A DNA stretch of 64,000 bases from Pomphorhynchus laevis (lineage: Eukaryota; Acanthocephala; Palaeacanthocephala; Echinorhynchida; Pomphorhynchidae), in assembly GCA_012934845.2 (NCBI GenBank), contig WNNJ02002693.1:1-64000 (forward strand), written 5' to 3'. Positions within the stretch are counted from its first letter, which is position 1, and each line of letters starts with the position of its first letter. The position numbers and the translations under genes were made by a program. Shown one piece after another: positions 1 to 12,689 of this stretch. The notes under the pieces were generated by a model. That model was not told where the DNA came from. It did not search any database and saw nothing but the letters and a program-made list of their open reading frames with translations.

Positions 1-2940
1 TCGTCTATATGACTATCCTCTTCTGCAAGAAGTGGTAGTCAGGTTTGTGAGCACCACAAGTCTTTTAGACTGTTACTATTTAATGTGGAAGGTTTGGCGT
101 CTTTGATCGAGCAAGGTATTGAATCCTGGTTCGATACCTTTCACGTTGTGGTACTATTAGAGACCATGTTTACTAATAATTATTCTTTACCTGGTTTTTA
201 TACATTTGACAATCCTGCTTTATTGGGCATTCGTGGTCGCCCCGCGGGTGGAATAATTTTAGGTTTAAATAGGGCCTTCAGGGATTGGCAATGTAGGTAT
301 TTGCTGAATTCTATACTGCTTGAAACACCTGTCATCACTTTTATCGCATGCTATTTCAAACCCACACTTACCGCGGCAGATATAATTGACGAAATTTCTC
401 AGCTTCTTTCAACTCTAAACAGCACAGTCCCGATAATTATCGCAGGAGATTTTAATGCAAGATTCACCAGTACAATCACAGGAAAATTGCGAATTCTTGT
501 CAATTACTTTAAGTCTATAAATCTAAAGTTATACGTCCCTAATGAAAATTGGTCCTACGAATCTTCTACAGGTAACAGCTGTATAGACATCATATTTACT
601 AACGTGCATGTAAGACATATAGGGCTAGAACTATCTTCAAAATGGGCGTTAGTTCGTAAACACAAACCTGTCTCGTGTATTTTTGATTGCATATGCAACA
701 TACAATCAATAGATTTGCCCCGTCAACCTAGCAGGAAATTATGTACTTCAGCAATTGATTATAGTCAAATAAATCTAGCTTTTCAATTCCTTAGATCAGG
801 AGAACTGGGGAACAGCATTACTTCTGTAATTTCCACCCTTCTATCGGCTTGTAGATATGAATCCGACTATTCCAAAAAAAAACTCATACCTAGTAAAACC
901 CGCTTGGTTTAAACAGTTCCAGCAACATTTAATTCAATTAAATAAAAGTTATCGGTTCAATTTAACGGTAAGGAAAGATTTTGTAGATTTACGTAGGCTT
1001 TACGTTAAACTTGTATCGATGTATCGTAGAGAACGACGTTTAGAGATTGAACGACGGGAATTGTCTAAGGCGGAGTCGACACCGTGGATACTTAAGAAAG
1101 CTAACATTGGAACATATTCCAGGATTCAAATAGAAAATTGGAAATCACACTTCCAATCTATTTTGCGCCATTCAATATTAGAAGACATGCCTGTACGTTT
1201 ATCTTCAGTTTCATGCATAAATTCAATATACGGTTCAGATCCTCTGAATTTACCTTTTACACCGTTTGAAGTCGTAAGATCCCTATCAATCTTAAAAGAT
1301 CATAAAGCTGCCGGGTTAGATCAATTATGCGTAGAACAGTTAAAGTCGACTATCGATATTTTGATAGACTACTGGACAGAACTTTTCAATCTACTTCTTG
1401 CAGGTCATCCGTTTCCGATTTCGTGCGCGACGGTGTAATTAAGATCCTGCATAAGGGCAAAGGTGACTATGATTCACTGGATTCGTACAGGGGGATTGCG
1501 ATATTGAATCACAGTTATAAGTTATTGACTCATATAATGTATATGCGCCTTATTAAGTTTCGCGAGCATCTCTTACCTACGGAGCAGTATGGATTCCGCC
1601 CGAAAAGGTCAACGTCCGATGCAATAAAGCATGTCCGTGACGAAGTCACCAATTGTTTCGCTAATCGTAGACCGTTGTATGCTACTTTTGTTGACTTTGA
1701 GCGAACATTTGACACAGTGAATCGTTCTTTGTTACTTGATAAACTTTCCACCAGAGTGTCCGTTAGTGGTCGTTTTTTGTATCTTATTTATTCTGTGCTT
1801 CAGCCTAATCGCCTTAAAGTATCTGATGGTATCAACACCTCTGATTTCTTTTTTGCTAATCGCGGTGTTTTACAGGGAGATCCACTCAGCCCTATATTAT
1901 TTTCCTTTTTTGTTATGGATTTGCCTATGCATCTTCGTCATGCACCGAATGAAGTCTCTTGTACCCTCTATGTCGACGATCTAGTAATATTAGCCAAAGA
2001 TCTTTTATCCGCTCAAAGTGCGTTAGATGCTCTGTCATCCTATTGTTTATCAAATCAGTTGACGGCGAAAGCCTTTAAATTTCGGTTAGGTGGACCTTTG
2101 CGTCGATGTGACATGCTGAGAATAGGCAATGTAGATTTAGAATTCTGCAATAGTTACAATTATTTGGGAGTATTACTTTCGTCGAAATGGTCATTTACTG
2201 AACACCTACATCGTAAATCCTCGAAGTTAGTTGTAGCAACCTCTTATGCAAAAAACTTAGGTTCTTTATCTTTCTCAGGAGCCCTCCGGTATTTTCGAAG
2301 TATGTTGCTTCCCATAGTTTCATATGCTTTGCCAGTTATCTGGTCGGATTTAAGTCCCTTCAATTTTCAGCAGTTGGACAGGTGTCAATGGAGATTCGTG
2401 AAGCGAATTGTTGGAGTCTCACCAAAATGTTCTTCATCGGTTATAGCGATACTATCATCGTTAGAACCTTGCTCTAAATACATCTGCTCAACATTTAATC
2501 TTGAACACACTGCATCATTTACTACTAACCTGAACATGTTCTTTCGAAAGACGACGTTATTGGATTCTGAATTTTATCTTACTCCGGCATTCTTACAGAC
2601 TAAATGGAGAGAACCCTGTGCAAGGAAAAGACCGCTGATCTGGAGAGCATCTGTCCATGGATATCACGATAAATTCTGCGCTATTAGAATTCCAGTACAT
2701 GCACGGTGCTCTTTGTGCATTTGTGTTCTTTGCAAAAATGAATGCGCATCTAACCTGCATATCTTCACTTGCCCAATTTTGAAAAATATGTCACTATCCG
2801 ATATTGACAGCAGGAGAAGATTTTGAAATACAATTTATAAAATTGATAAACTTTTGGTGTATTTATTTTGTTTACCCAGTACCGAAAGGTAAAGAGGTAT
2901 AATAAATTCTCTCATTATTATTATTTTCATTGTTACTTTT
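1..2940 (+). mobile_element. LINE family C, copy 1 (ORF2 and 3' end)
   Basis: Non-LTR retrotransposon entering from the left edge. Seen: an APE-type endonuclease with GDFNAR and CIDIIFTN (85-912), a linker (857-1438), then a reverse transcriptase (1327-2826) with YGFRPKRST, FVDFERTFD, GDPLSPILF and a YVDD catalytic box, and a C-terminal Cys-His knuckle (CVLCKNEC...H...C). Reading shifts between three frames, so the copy is broken by at least two frameshifts; compared with the copy at 54-58 kb it also lacks a few residues after the catalytic box (LTAKAFKF replaces the VNIDKTK region). The 3' end is an ATT-rich tail near 2915. Roughly half of residues match the other copy, so the two are old relatives and not a recent duplication. 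The LINE clade is not settled from sequence alone. Confidence 0.85.
10..12 (+). other. In-frame UGA followed by CUA between ORF1 and ORF2 of LINE C copy 1
   Basis: The frame that encodes the endonuclease start (RLLLFNVEGL, around 64-93) is open back to a TGA at 10-12, and is open again upstream to the window edge (SSI before the stop). The context ATA-TGA-CTA is the same as at the ORF1/ORF2 border of the copy at 57 kb. UGA-CUA is a known strong stop-readthrough context in animals and alphaviruses. That the LINE uses readthrough here is inference. Confidence 0.55.
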
Positions 2941-2949
2941 GTTATGATT

Positions 2950-4725
2950 TTGCAGTGTCTTTGTCAAATAAATTCGTTTTTTTTTTCGTAAAAACAAATT
3001 ATTTCGACAAACAGACGAGCAAAGCTCACAGTTGCACTGTTAAAAAAAGAAAAAGTAAAGAAAAAAAAAGACTCACAAACAAAAGTCAAAAAAGTTCATG
3101 TTTGAATGCTGAAACCGATCTTGAGTTGACAATTTCTTCACTTAATCGGTTCCACTTACCTACGATTCGGTGTCCAAATTGTACAGTTTTAGAGCGTATA
3201 ACTCGGCGATGGGCTAAAGTAAAATTGTGTCCACGCAAAGCCCGACTTTTCCGAACAGTCATCAATTCTCTTAAGACGTGATTTCTCTTGTGTAAAGCTT
3301 CCCATGTTGAACACATATCTCGCCGAAACCGAAGGTCGCTTATAGAAACCATAACAAGTTTTTTAGCCTGTCATTATAAGGTAAGGCTTTAACTGAATTT
3401 ACGAGCTTTGTTGCCCGGCGCAGCACATTTTCAATTCTACTTTTCTCGTATACTGTTCTTGGGAACGAACATTGTGATGCATAGGTAAGATGACTGATCA
3501 CAAATGCGTTGGCGAGTGCTCTAAATGAAACTGGACTCAACACACTAAAAGTTCTACGAATCATCCCAACCATTCGATTTGCTTTCGAGCAAGCCAACTC
3601 AGTATTCCAACTAGTCGAAAAATCATTCGCAACTACTATTCCAAGGTCGCTAAGACGAGTTACTACTTTAATGTTCTGATCCTCAAGATGATAAGTTGGA
3701 TACACACTATGACTGCGTGATTGTAAACGCATACAAGCACACTTTGATATATTCAGTGACAGACCATTAATATAAGCCCAGTTGGAAATGCTGTCGATAT
3801 CCGATCGATCTAGCACCGTGTCCGAATCTGACCGGATAGCCTGCCAAATTTTTAGGTCGTATGCATATAAAAGAGAGTGTAAGTTCAAAATGGAAGGAAG
3901 GTCATTAATGAAAATACAGAATAACAATGGGCCGAGGACCGAACCCTGCGGAACTCCAACATTGACCGGATAAGGATCAGAAAGAGAACCATTTACAACA
4001 ACCTGATAGAATCTGTTAGATAAAAATTCTTTTATCCAGCGAATAATAAGTGGATCAATGTTTAGAGCACGCATTTTCTGAATCAAGATGTCATGTGGAA
4101 CCATAACAAACGCTTTTGAAAAATCAAAAAATACTATATCAACATCAAAGCCTTTATTAACTAACAAACCCCAGCTATTCTGGGCAATCAAGAGATTAGT
4201 GATTGTTAAGCGATCCCTTCGAAATCCATGTTGATTGTTACACAATAATTTGTTGGATTCTAGATAATCGCTTAGAATGCGGTATATTATCCTTTCCAAA
4301 ACTCGACAGAATACACACGTTAGACTTATCGGGCGATAATTTTCAACTGAAGATGGATCACCTTTCTTCAAAATGGGCCTTATCAACGAAAGTTTCCAAT
4401 TCATCGGGACACAACCGAAGTACAAGGAGGCGACACAAATCCAATATAGTGGTATGCCGATAACATCAGCGATATTCTTGAGAAATACCGGTGGTAAACG
4501 ATCAGGACAAATAGAACCTGACGATGTAAGCCGCTTGAGCTCTAGCACTACATCATTAACAGAAAACATCTGAAGAATGTTTATATTCGATGGACAGTAC
4601 GAGGCATAGGTGACGGAGGAGGATTTACGAACTTCTATGCAAAAATGTTAAGCGAAAGCATTCGCTATGTCATCATATTTAATCAATGTGCAACCATCAG
4701 TATCAACAAGTGAACTAATGTGTTT
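2950..4725 (-). mobile_element. LINE family F, copy 1 (RT domain and 3' end)
   Basis: CR1/Jockey-like non-LTR element on the minus strand. The RT frame 4569-3340 continues upstream to about 4725 across one stop (KYDDIANAFA then stop), and downstream into a second frame 3352-3086 that carries the usual C-terminal domain (RGHNFTLAHRR ... WNRLSEE). The 3' UTR (about 3060-2990) contains a conserved stretch, GAGCAAAGCTCACAGTTGCA in plus sense, which recurs at 53.8 and 58.5 kb and marks this family's tail. The endonuclease part is missing, so this is a 5'-truncated copy. Confidence 0.8.
3340..4569 (-). pseudogene. Reverse transcriptase of LINE F copy 1, catalytic Asp lost
   Basis: 409-residue open frame with the ordered LINE RT motifs: ENYRPISLT, QHGFRRDR, VFFDFSKAF (motif A), [13 protein letters not shown] (motif B) and then YAYDL where the family has YADDL. 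The second F copy, at 59.9 kb, keeps YADD, so the change of the first catalytic aspartate to tyrosine is specific to this copy and should abolish polymerase activity. A frame change near 3345 separates it from its C-terminal domain. This is a dead copy although most of the frame is still open. Confidence 0.8.
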
Positions 4726-4732
4726 ATGTCTT

Positions 4733-4920
4733 CTCAGTTTGTCTTCTCAGTTTGTGGAGGAATTGGACCGGCAGCGGACATCTTGCTAAAATATTTTGCC
4801 AGAAAATCGAAGACATATCAAAATGGTCACACCGATATAATTGCAAATTTGCGTTGCCATGTATCGTTTCTAATGGCTAAGATGGGTCACTTTACTATAC
4901 GCGCAAGTCGATTACCTTCA
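4733..4920 (+). mobile_element. C-terminal scrap of RT element family A
   Basis: A short open frame reads VFSVCGGIGPAADILLKYFA followed by NLRCHVSFLM, matching the C-terminal signature of an abundant invertebrate RT family (FS-GGMGPAA-YKRLA, then WLRC-LSF-L-RSAI). The same signature appears at 22.7 kb. Only the last 60 or so codons remain, abutting the 5' end of LINE F copy 1. Fossil; family assignment by recall of the signature. Confidence 0.6.
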
Positions 4921-5202
4921 ATTGATAATTATCAATTTGAAGATGTCAAGAAAATTTAAAAACTATTATTTTTGTGAATATTTGTACATTTACTCAACTT
5001 ATGTTTCTTTATCAAAAAAATTATTATTATTTAAAAAAATTATTTATTATTATATAAGATTGAAAATTGAATAGAATTGAAAAAAATTGAATTCTTATAA
5101 TTTAAGGTGATTCAATATGTATATGCAGGAGTAATTATTTTTAAACAAACAACAAAAAAGTGTTTCTACATATAAGCTAAACATAAAAACAACAATATTT
5201 CT

Positions 5203-5417
5203 TTATTTTGAAGTCGTTTTCAGAAATTCCTTGATATTTTCGTAAGAACCATCAACATTGTGTCTCGGAAGATGCAGCAATTCTTCCATTAAAGGATACA
5301 CGTCCGTAATATTGATCATTTTATTGCTGTTCATTGGAAGTACCGCTATATTAGGCCCACGGGCAGCGAATATTCCAAGCATATCTGGATGTGAATTATT
5401 GTAACCATGCGTCCCTC
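5203..5417 (-). CDS. ENPP-family phosphodiesterase, coding exon 3 (C-terminus)
   Basis: Minus-strand exon encoding the last 70 residues, starting GTHGYNNSHPDMLGIFAARG and ending at TAA. GTHGYNN holds the last metal-ligand histidine of the ENPP fold (H349 of the joined protein). The acceptor is a good TTCTTCTCAG at 5418 and the exon enters in phase 1, which matches exon 2's donor and gives Arg at the junction. The end lacks a membrane anchor or GPI-type hydrophobic tail, so the product looks secreted. AATAAA overlaps the stop codon. Exon 2 lies 9.2 kb upstream. Confidence 0.9.
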
Positions 5418-5558
5418 CTGAGAAGAAAAATAATATCTACAGAAATATATATTTTAAAGGTTACATTGAAGATTAACTTTGTAATTATAGATTTTCAAGC
5501 GATTCATATTTTATGATTTAAATAACGAATTAATGCAAAATAATATTGTAAAAAAACA

Positions 5559-5702
5559 ATGTCAGAAGCAAAGCTCTTGTACATCCTCATCATCTTGGTC
5601 GTCAACTTACCACTAGCCTACCATGTTCTCGCCCTTTGGAGCCGTTGCCAAAATGCTGACACCATTTCCGCGTTGGATGGCGGTACTAAGGAAGAGATGT
5701 AA
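5559..5702 (+). CDS. Small ORF with one hydrophobic segment, unrecognised
   Basis: A 47-codon ATG-to-TAA frame in ENPP intron 2, clearly less AT-rich than its surroundings. It begins MSEAKLLYILIILVVNLPLA, a short charged start followed by a membrane-like helix, and ends in a polar tail (DGGTKEEM). I recognise no family. It may be a scrap of an unidentified mobile element or chance; the local base-composition change is the only reason to list it. Confidence 0.2.
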   Translation: MSEAKLLYILIILVVNLPLAYHVLALWSRCQNADTISALDGGTKEEM

Positions 5703-6619
5703 AAGTAATATTATTATTTTTTATTTCAAACGCTTGATCAATTGCGTATCGTCAAAATTACGACATCAATTCAACCTCAAATAGCAGCCTGAGCAACAAA
5801 ATTGCTTTTTTAAGCATATCGTATATTAAAGGCGAATCGTTCAAATTTGCTACTAAAGTATTATATGAATCAAGGCTTTGTTATGGTGATCAAATGAAAA
5901 CATCTCTCAAGATAACGTCCCTAGATGTTTCTTACAATTATAACTACTTGCATTTTCTGTATTCGAGGTTTATCAAAATTTGAATAAAAGTTAGAATAAA
6001 GTCATTAATTTTAAAAATAGATATTATTCAGAATAAAATAATTTAATTTTACAAATTAAAATTTCTAATATTGCTCAATGTCACGTTTTCTGTGTTTAAA
6101 AATATCTGCTATTTCACATTAAGAAAACTGCATCGAAAATAATAGCGTCACACAAGATATTTCATTTCGACTGCTTGACACCATCAGAAATCATCTAAAA
6201 CAAGAATCATTTAAAATGTATTCTCTTTCGCTCGGTTTTTCTCCAGTAATGAATTTTTATGGGATGTGATTGTTAACCCAACTTATAAATAAAAAAATAT
6301 GAACTGATATTTTTAGCAGTGGAAGCTAATACAAATGCGAACAAGCAGAAATTATAGGATTTAACCATTTAGTTTAACTACAGAACTTAGCTTATTTACA
6401 CTTGATTTAAATTGTTGATTAAAGTTACTTACAATCTAAAGTAAATACACAAATTACAATGAAATAACATACAATACAACTTTCTTGGCTGCTTGAACTT
6501 TCTTGGCTGCTTAATAAAGTACTTACAATAACAGATACTCGGTGTTACGATTACTTCAACACTATATTACTACGATTACTACGATTTCAACGTTTACAAC
6601 AATTACATCGATTACATCG
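5703..6619. other. ENPP intron 2 sequence, nothing recognised
   Basis: AT-rich filler without open frames. Near 6540-6610 there are loose repeats of GATTAC-type units (ATTACATCG occurs in tandem) just before the LINE D fragment, and a direct repeat of TTTCTTGGCTGCTT around 6482-6512. No coding or RNA feature is supported. Confidence 0.4.
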
Positions 6620-6945
6620 ATTACATTTGAGTAGAAGAAAATTCATATGTGGTTTTTGTACTGCGTCAATCGTATTTTGTAGTTCATTGACATCAGCAAA
6701 GGACAATGCTCATTTTAACTTAAAGACACGTAGGTTTCAAGAACAAATTATTGACAAAGAATCTAGCATATGCCAGAGCAAAATCACTACGCCGATGTCG
6801 TTACACGTCAATTCAAATAAGGAACCAGACGTAATAGATGCTTCAAGTTCGACTCGCATTTGGACACGAGGACATAAACATTCACGGACGGTGTATAAAC
6901 AAAGAAGAAATATCAATGACAGCACTGTGATGGCAAATCTCTTCA
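6620..6945 (+). mobile_element. LINE family D, copy 1, ORF1 N-terminal piece
   Basis: The frame from 6627 reads KFICGFCTASI, the second half of the PHD-like zinc finger that opens ORF1 in the better D copies (compare FYCGFCSAT at 52.7 kb and KFICGYCSAS at 46.0 kb). It is cut at about 6946 by LINE E copy 1 and resumes at about 10021 with the middle of ORF1. The first zinc-finger half and 5' UTR are missing or unrecognisable. Confidence 0.65.
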
Positions 6946-9900
6946 ACCCGCATCGAAAAACGCCGTCGCGAGGAAAACGGCGAAACATCACTCGCCATCC
7001 GAAACAGACGGAAATTTTCAAGTTGTCCACACCCGTCCAAAAATTCGATGGCGCTCCATCTCTCCTATGTGTCTTCTCCACTAGTCTCTTTCGCCACAGC
7101 ACACGGTTTCCGCCTCAGTCTCCTCAACACTAGATCTATTCTTAATACATCCGATCTTATCCTCAACCTATTCACCAAGCAATCCATCGATCTCTTCTGC
7201 TTCACCGAATCCTGGCACTCAGATTCCGACGACCTTTCCATTCGCCGTCTGCTCTCTGCCGGTTGCTCCCTAGTCGAATCCGCCCGCCCCCTCAGCTCAT
7301 GCCCTTCTAAATCCTCTAATCATGGCGGCATCGTCGCATTCGCGCGTCACCTAGCGTCTCTTCGCAAAATCAATCACCCTTTCAGTCCTTGCTCTTTTGA
7401 ATTGCTCACTTGTCGTTATTCTAACCCGATCACTCTAGATCTCGCCATTGTATACCATCCTGGTTCATAAGCTCCTACAGCCTTATTTTTTACCGAACTC
7501 GCTGACCTCCTTTCTCATTGTTCTTTGTCCTCAATCCCTTCACTCGTTCTAGGCGACTTCAATATCCGCCTAGACCGCCCCTCTTCCACAGATTCCATCC
7601 GCTTCATCAAAATTCAATCCAACTACAATTACAAACTAATCTCCACTGCCCCCACATATATACTTGGCGGGGCACTCGACATCATCGCTGTCCCCGATCA
7701 TTTTGCTGCCCACACCTCACTGTCCATCTCTGATCCTGGTCTATCCGATCACTTTCTTATCACCCTTGATCTCGCTCGCAACCACACCTCTCCTCACACA
7801 CCTACAATCCTACGTCGCCCTTGGAGAAATCTTGACCTCTCCCTTCTCCGCTCTGCCTTACTCAAATCGTCTCTATCATTACCCACAATAACATATTCAT
7901 CTCCTCACGATCTCGCCTTTCTTTTCGACTCTGAACTCACATCCACTCTCGATATTCTCTTGCCCTTCAAGTCTCACCCACACCGTCGCTTGCACCGTGC
8001 CCCATGGTTTGACATCCAATGCCTACTCTCAAAGCGTCGACTCCGCCAGGCTTTTCGAGTCTATCACCGCTCTCTCAGACGCGATTTCCGCTCGATCACT
8101 CCGTCTTTCCGTGATTCCTATCTTACTCTTCGCCGGTCTCATCTCCACCTACTACGTACCAAATGCAACTCCTTCTGACAGCATAAAATCATCACTTCAT
8201 TCAACTCTAAGACTCTCTGGCATACTTTTAACTCAATCCTGGCTCGTTCCTCTACGCCTTGCAACATCAATGCTAATGATTATTCGTCATTTCTCCAGAC
8301 TAAAGTATCCACGCTGCTCTCTCACACCCCGGTCTCCATCCCATCCCACTCTGCCCAGTCTACTCTCATCCTTCCGGAACTCTTTCATCTTCTCCCTGTA
8401 TCACCTACAGACGTATCATCTGTCCTCATGTCCTTGCCCAACAAAACCTCACCTGCCGATCCCCTGCCTACCCACATATTAAAATCTATATGCTCATCGA
8501 TATCCCCATTTCTCACAACCTTGTTTAACTCGTCCATCCGCAGTCGTATCTTCCCTTCACACTGGAAATCCGCAATCGTTCGTCCCCTCCTTAAGAAACA
8601 ATCGCTCGACCCCTCCCTTCCTTCTAGCTATCGCCCCATTTCACTACTCCCTACTCTTTAAAAGCTCTTAGAACGCCTCATCTTAATACAAATCAACGCT
8701 TATCTCTCCTCATCCAATCTGTACCCTCCTTTCCAATCCGCTTTCCGCTCTAATCACTCGACAGAAATCGCATGCATAAAAGTGTACAACGACTTACTCA
8801 TTTCTCGAGACAAGGCTCTATATAGTGTTCTCATCTCCCTGGACCTCTCCTCCGCATTCGACATTGTCGACCACTCCGTCCTCCTTTCTCGCCTTCGTTA
8901 TGATTACGGCTTTTCTTCCTCCTCCGTAGCTTGGTTCGCCTCATATCTATCCGACCGTTCCTTTCGCGTCTGTTCTAATTCATCATCCTCCCCTCCCATC
9001 CCTATTTTTTGCGGGGTTCCACAAGGTTCAGTCCTAGGTCCCCTGCTTTTCTCTCTTTTGCTTGGCGATCTCTCTCCATTTATCAAACCTTACTCCTTTA
9101 ACGTCATGCAATACGCCGATGACATTCTAATCTATGCTCATGCACCCGCACATCGCATTCACGATATCGGCATTTCTGCCTCCAACTGTCTTTCCTCTAT
9201 CTACAAACGTCTCTCTAATCTCCATCTCGTTCTAAACGCCGAAAAGTCCAAAATAATGTGGATCCTTCCCCGTAAACCAAGCATATCTCCTCCCATTGTA
9301 TCTTTTGCCTTATCGATCATCCCTATAGTCCACAATCTCACTTTCTTAGGCTTCCATTTCGATGATCATTTTTCTCTTAAACCCTTCGTCCGTGACAAGG
9401 TCCGCTCGTCTAACTTAATTCTTCGTGACATCCGCCGTATCCGCCCCCTTATCGACTTCCGTTCTTGTATGTCTCTTCTTTCATCGCTTCTTTTCCCTAA
9501 AATCGATTACTGCCTTAGCCTTTTCGCCAATTCTCCAAAATCCATCATCCTACCCCTACAACGAATAATCAACACCGCCGTTCGAGTGCTCTTTCGTCTC
9601 CGTCGCTTCGACCACACATCCACATATTTTGCCCAACTCTCCTGGCCCACCATCCACATCCGTATCAAACTCCGCCTTCTTCTCGTTACTTTTCGTCTCA
9701 TCGCTGTCGGCTCCTCATCGTTCATCAAACCTTCCTTTCTTAGACGATACTCGCCCCACCTCGCTATCGCTTCGTTCCTGTCATACCCTCTTACTCTACG
9801 TTCCTAATTACTCCAACAACTACAGTCTCCGATCCTTCCTCGTCGCCGCCTCACTCGCCTGGAATCAACTCCCTCTCGACGTCCGCCGCGCTCCCTCTTT

Positions 9901-10020
9901 TATCACATTCAAACACCTCTTCCGTTCACACCTTCTCGACACCTGATTCACAGTTTTGTTTTGTTGTGGTCATGTAAGCGTGCGCTGGCACGCATTTGCC
10001 ACGTTAAAATAAATCCTTTT
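6946..10020 (+). mobile_element. LINE family E, copy 1 (CR1/L2-like), inserted in LINE D copy 1
   Basis: Near-complete downstream part of a CR1/L2-type LINE. Order: end of ORF1 (to about 7132), overlapping ORF2 start with endonuclease (LLNTRSILN, FCFTESW at 7048-7470; LGDFNIRLDR and LSDHFLITLD at 7525-8178), linker, then RT (8428-9807) and a C-terminal LVAASLAWNQLP block (9840-9946). The 3' UTR ends in a stem (GTGCGCTGGCACGC region) and AAATAAATC. The sense strand is strikingly C+T-rich and much less AT-rich than flanking DNA. At the protein level the best block matches the copy at 60-61 kb almost residue for residue, so the family is young, but several stops and frameshifts make this copy inactive. 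It splits LINE D copy 1. Confidence 0.9.
8782..9807 (+). pseudogene. LINE E copy 1 reverse transcriptase core
   Basis: 341-residue open frame: LDLSSAFDIVDH (motif A), [13 protein letters not shown] (motif B), MQYADDILIYA (catalytic box), then thumb and connection region (FPKIDYCLS, AVRVLFRLRR). All catalytic aspartates are present. Upstream, an in-frame stop near 8660 separates it from the fingers (YRPISLLPT), and a frameshift near 9730 removes the last domain to another frame. Acts with the endonuclease in target-primed reverse transcription in intact relatives. Confidence 0.85.
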
Positions 10021-11810
10021 TTTAAACGACAAGGATAAAGTTACACCTGAGAATATTCCTAAATGGCCTTCACCTTTATCTGACATATTCGCGGAACACA
10101 GTCCTAAGAACCACAATATATTGATTTCTACTCCTGTTCGACCAAAGAATGTATTGAAGCAGCCTTTAAGTAGAACGCAGACAAGAGACGATGATAGAGT
10201 GTGCGATGATGTGGCAGTCGGAAATGAAAATGAACTGAAATCCAAGGATTTGACAGATAAGACATGTGTTGAAATCATCAATATTAGGAATCGTGCTAGA
10301 AACAGAAATAATTGCGTAATTTTTGCTAACATCACTGAATCTTCTGCAGACAACGTTCAGACCCGTGTGGATGATGACGTAGTTTCTATTCGTAAGGTCT
10401 TTTCGGATATATTCGTTCAGGGTGAAGAGGATATTGCGCGTAGTCTCAATGTCAAAAGCTTATTTCGTCTTGGTAAAAAAGTACACCATAAACCACGATT
10501 ACTTAAAGTAGTATTTGATTCTGCAGATAATACAAGAGCAGTTTTAACTAGAGGTTATCGCTTGAAAGGTAAGACGACAAAAATTTTAAAGATCTCTCGG
10601 TTGAGGAAATATTGTTGCTTAATAATGCTCGTGCTAATCTAGCATTTAGAAGATCGAATGGAGAGACTGATCTAATGATAAGAAATTTTCGAGTAGTTCG
10701 TCGGCGACCATTCGTGCGTTGGTGAGTTTGGAGAGTTCTTCGAGGGATTCCATTTTACAATTAGCAAATCTAGCGCGCATTGATATCACATCCAACATTA
10801 CTACTCAATTACCCTTTGCTTCTGGTATTAGTGTCGCCTATACTAATTTAAGGAGTATTTTACCAAAATTTGATGAACTTAAGGCATGGGTCATCTTAAA
10901 TAAACCAGCGATCCTGGCTCTCACTGAAACATGGCTGCATTGTGATATCCCCGATGGTTTAATTGCTATTATGGGATATAATTTGGTGAGAGCTGATAGA
11001 GAGTCTCGGAAGGGTGGAGGTGTTGCGCTATATATTACGACATCCTTAAACATTACTTCCACTCGTAATTTTAAAAATGAACTGGGCACGTGTGAGTTTC
11101 TCTCAGTCATTGTTTCACACTTCGGAGGTCCCTTAGGTATTGCCGTGTGCTACAGGTCGCCGCAATCATCCGTATTGAGTCATGAATTCTCTACACTAAT
11201 TAGTCACTGTTCTGAGCTTGAAGAATATCTACTAGTTGGCGATTTTAATATACCCTCAGCTGGTCACATATGAGCTATCAGAGTCCTATTGGATTGAGCG
11301 ATCATTGCATGATCTTATTCAATTATTTTTCTAGGTGTATGATCCCAAAACTGGAAAATTTGATAGTGTCGAAAAGATCTTGGCAACAAATTGATGAAGA
11401 CTCATTACGAGAGGCGGCACTAAGAACATCATTCAACTGTGCTAGTGAATACATTGAGGTAAGGTGGCATGTTATTGAATCAAGTTTAGTAGCTCTTGCA
11501 GATAAGTTTGTACCACTCCGTAGAGTACCAAAATGTAACGCTAAATACCCTCCTTGGTTTGACACTAAATTGAGATATGCTCTCAAACATAGGAATCGAC
11601 TATTTGAACTAAGCCGTCATCAGAATAATTTAAAAAAGGGGTATATAATGTTCCGTAATTTCGTCAATCGCCTTAAGATTACAAAAAGGCAAAGTTTTGA
11701 AGATCAATTAGCTTTACAAATTGATACAGAACCAAAAAAATTTGGGCTTATTGAAAGGATCCAGAGCTCTGCTACCAGCTATTTAATCTTTAAGAGACGG
11801 TAACACTCGA

Positions 11811-12689
11811 GTGACATCGCCAGACAGCATGGCAGAATTGTTTGCATCCGCTTTTGAGCTGACACCAGATCCTTTCTCTAGCATATGTGGAGATGCAGCA
11901 TCACAACAGGTAGAAATTGGTTCTCCAGTTTTAACGATAACAGCACATGAGGTTTTTGTTGAATTGGCTAGGTTATCTAGATCATCAGCGGCAGGCCCAG
12001 ATGATATTCACCCCCAACTTCTTAAGTTACTTGCTCCTGTTCTGGCTGAGCCATTAGCCTCCATATTTGAGCTGAGCTTGCGCATTTCGAAGTTACCTGC
12101 TGCCTGGAAAAAAGCGATTGTAGTACCAATTTATAAAAATGGTGAAAAAGATGATCCGAATAACTATAGGGCAATAAGTCTAACTAGTGTTGTATGCAAA
12201 GTGATTGAGCGCATACTAAACAGACGCATATATGATCATTTGAGTTCGCTGAGAATTCTCAATAATGCACATCATGGATTTCGCCCTCGGCGTTCATGTC
12301 TTACAAACTTATTACATGCTCGTGAAGATTGGGTTGGACGTGTTGCTAACGGGTACTGTATCGACGTAATATTTCTTGACTTTAGTCGGGCTTTTGATAG
12401 GGTGCCCCACAAAATGCTAATTTCCACCCTTGAGTCTTATAAAGTCAATCGCTCCATTATAAGCTGGATTCAAGATTTTCTTAAAGATAGATCCTTTGCT
12501 GTTCGTGTAGGTCAATGCCTATCGTCTTATCGTCCTATCACCTCAGGAGTACCACAGGGATCAGTCTTAGGACCCTTGTTGTTTAACATATTTATAAATC
12601 AGCTACTAGATTTAATTGAGGATTGTAGTGTTTTAGCTTTTGCCGACGATGTAAAGGTATGGAAATTGATTAAAACCAACAAGGATTGA
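11811..12689 (+). pseudogene. LINE D copy 1 reverse transcriptase (fingers and palm)
   Basis: 292-residue frame with [49 protein letters not shown] (motif A), [16 protein letters not shown] (motif B) and FADDVKVW (catalytic box). It ends at a TGA that reads CGA in the duplicate at 37445, so the stop is a CpG-type transition after the Naiad insertion. Jockey/CR1-like RT. Confidence 0.85.
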
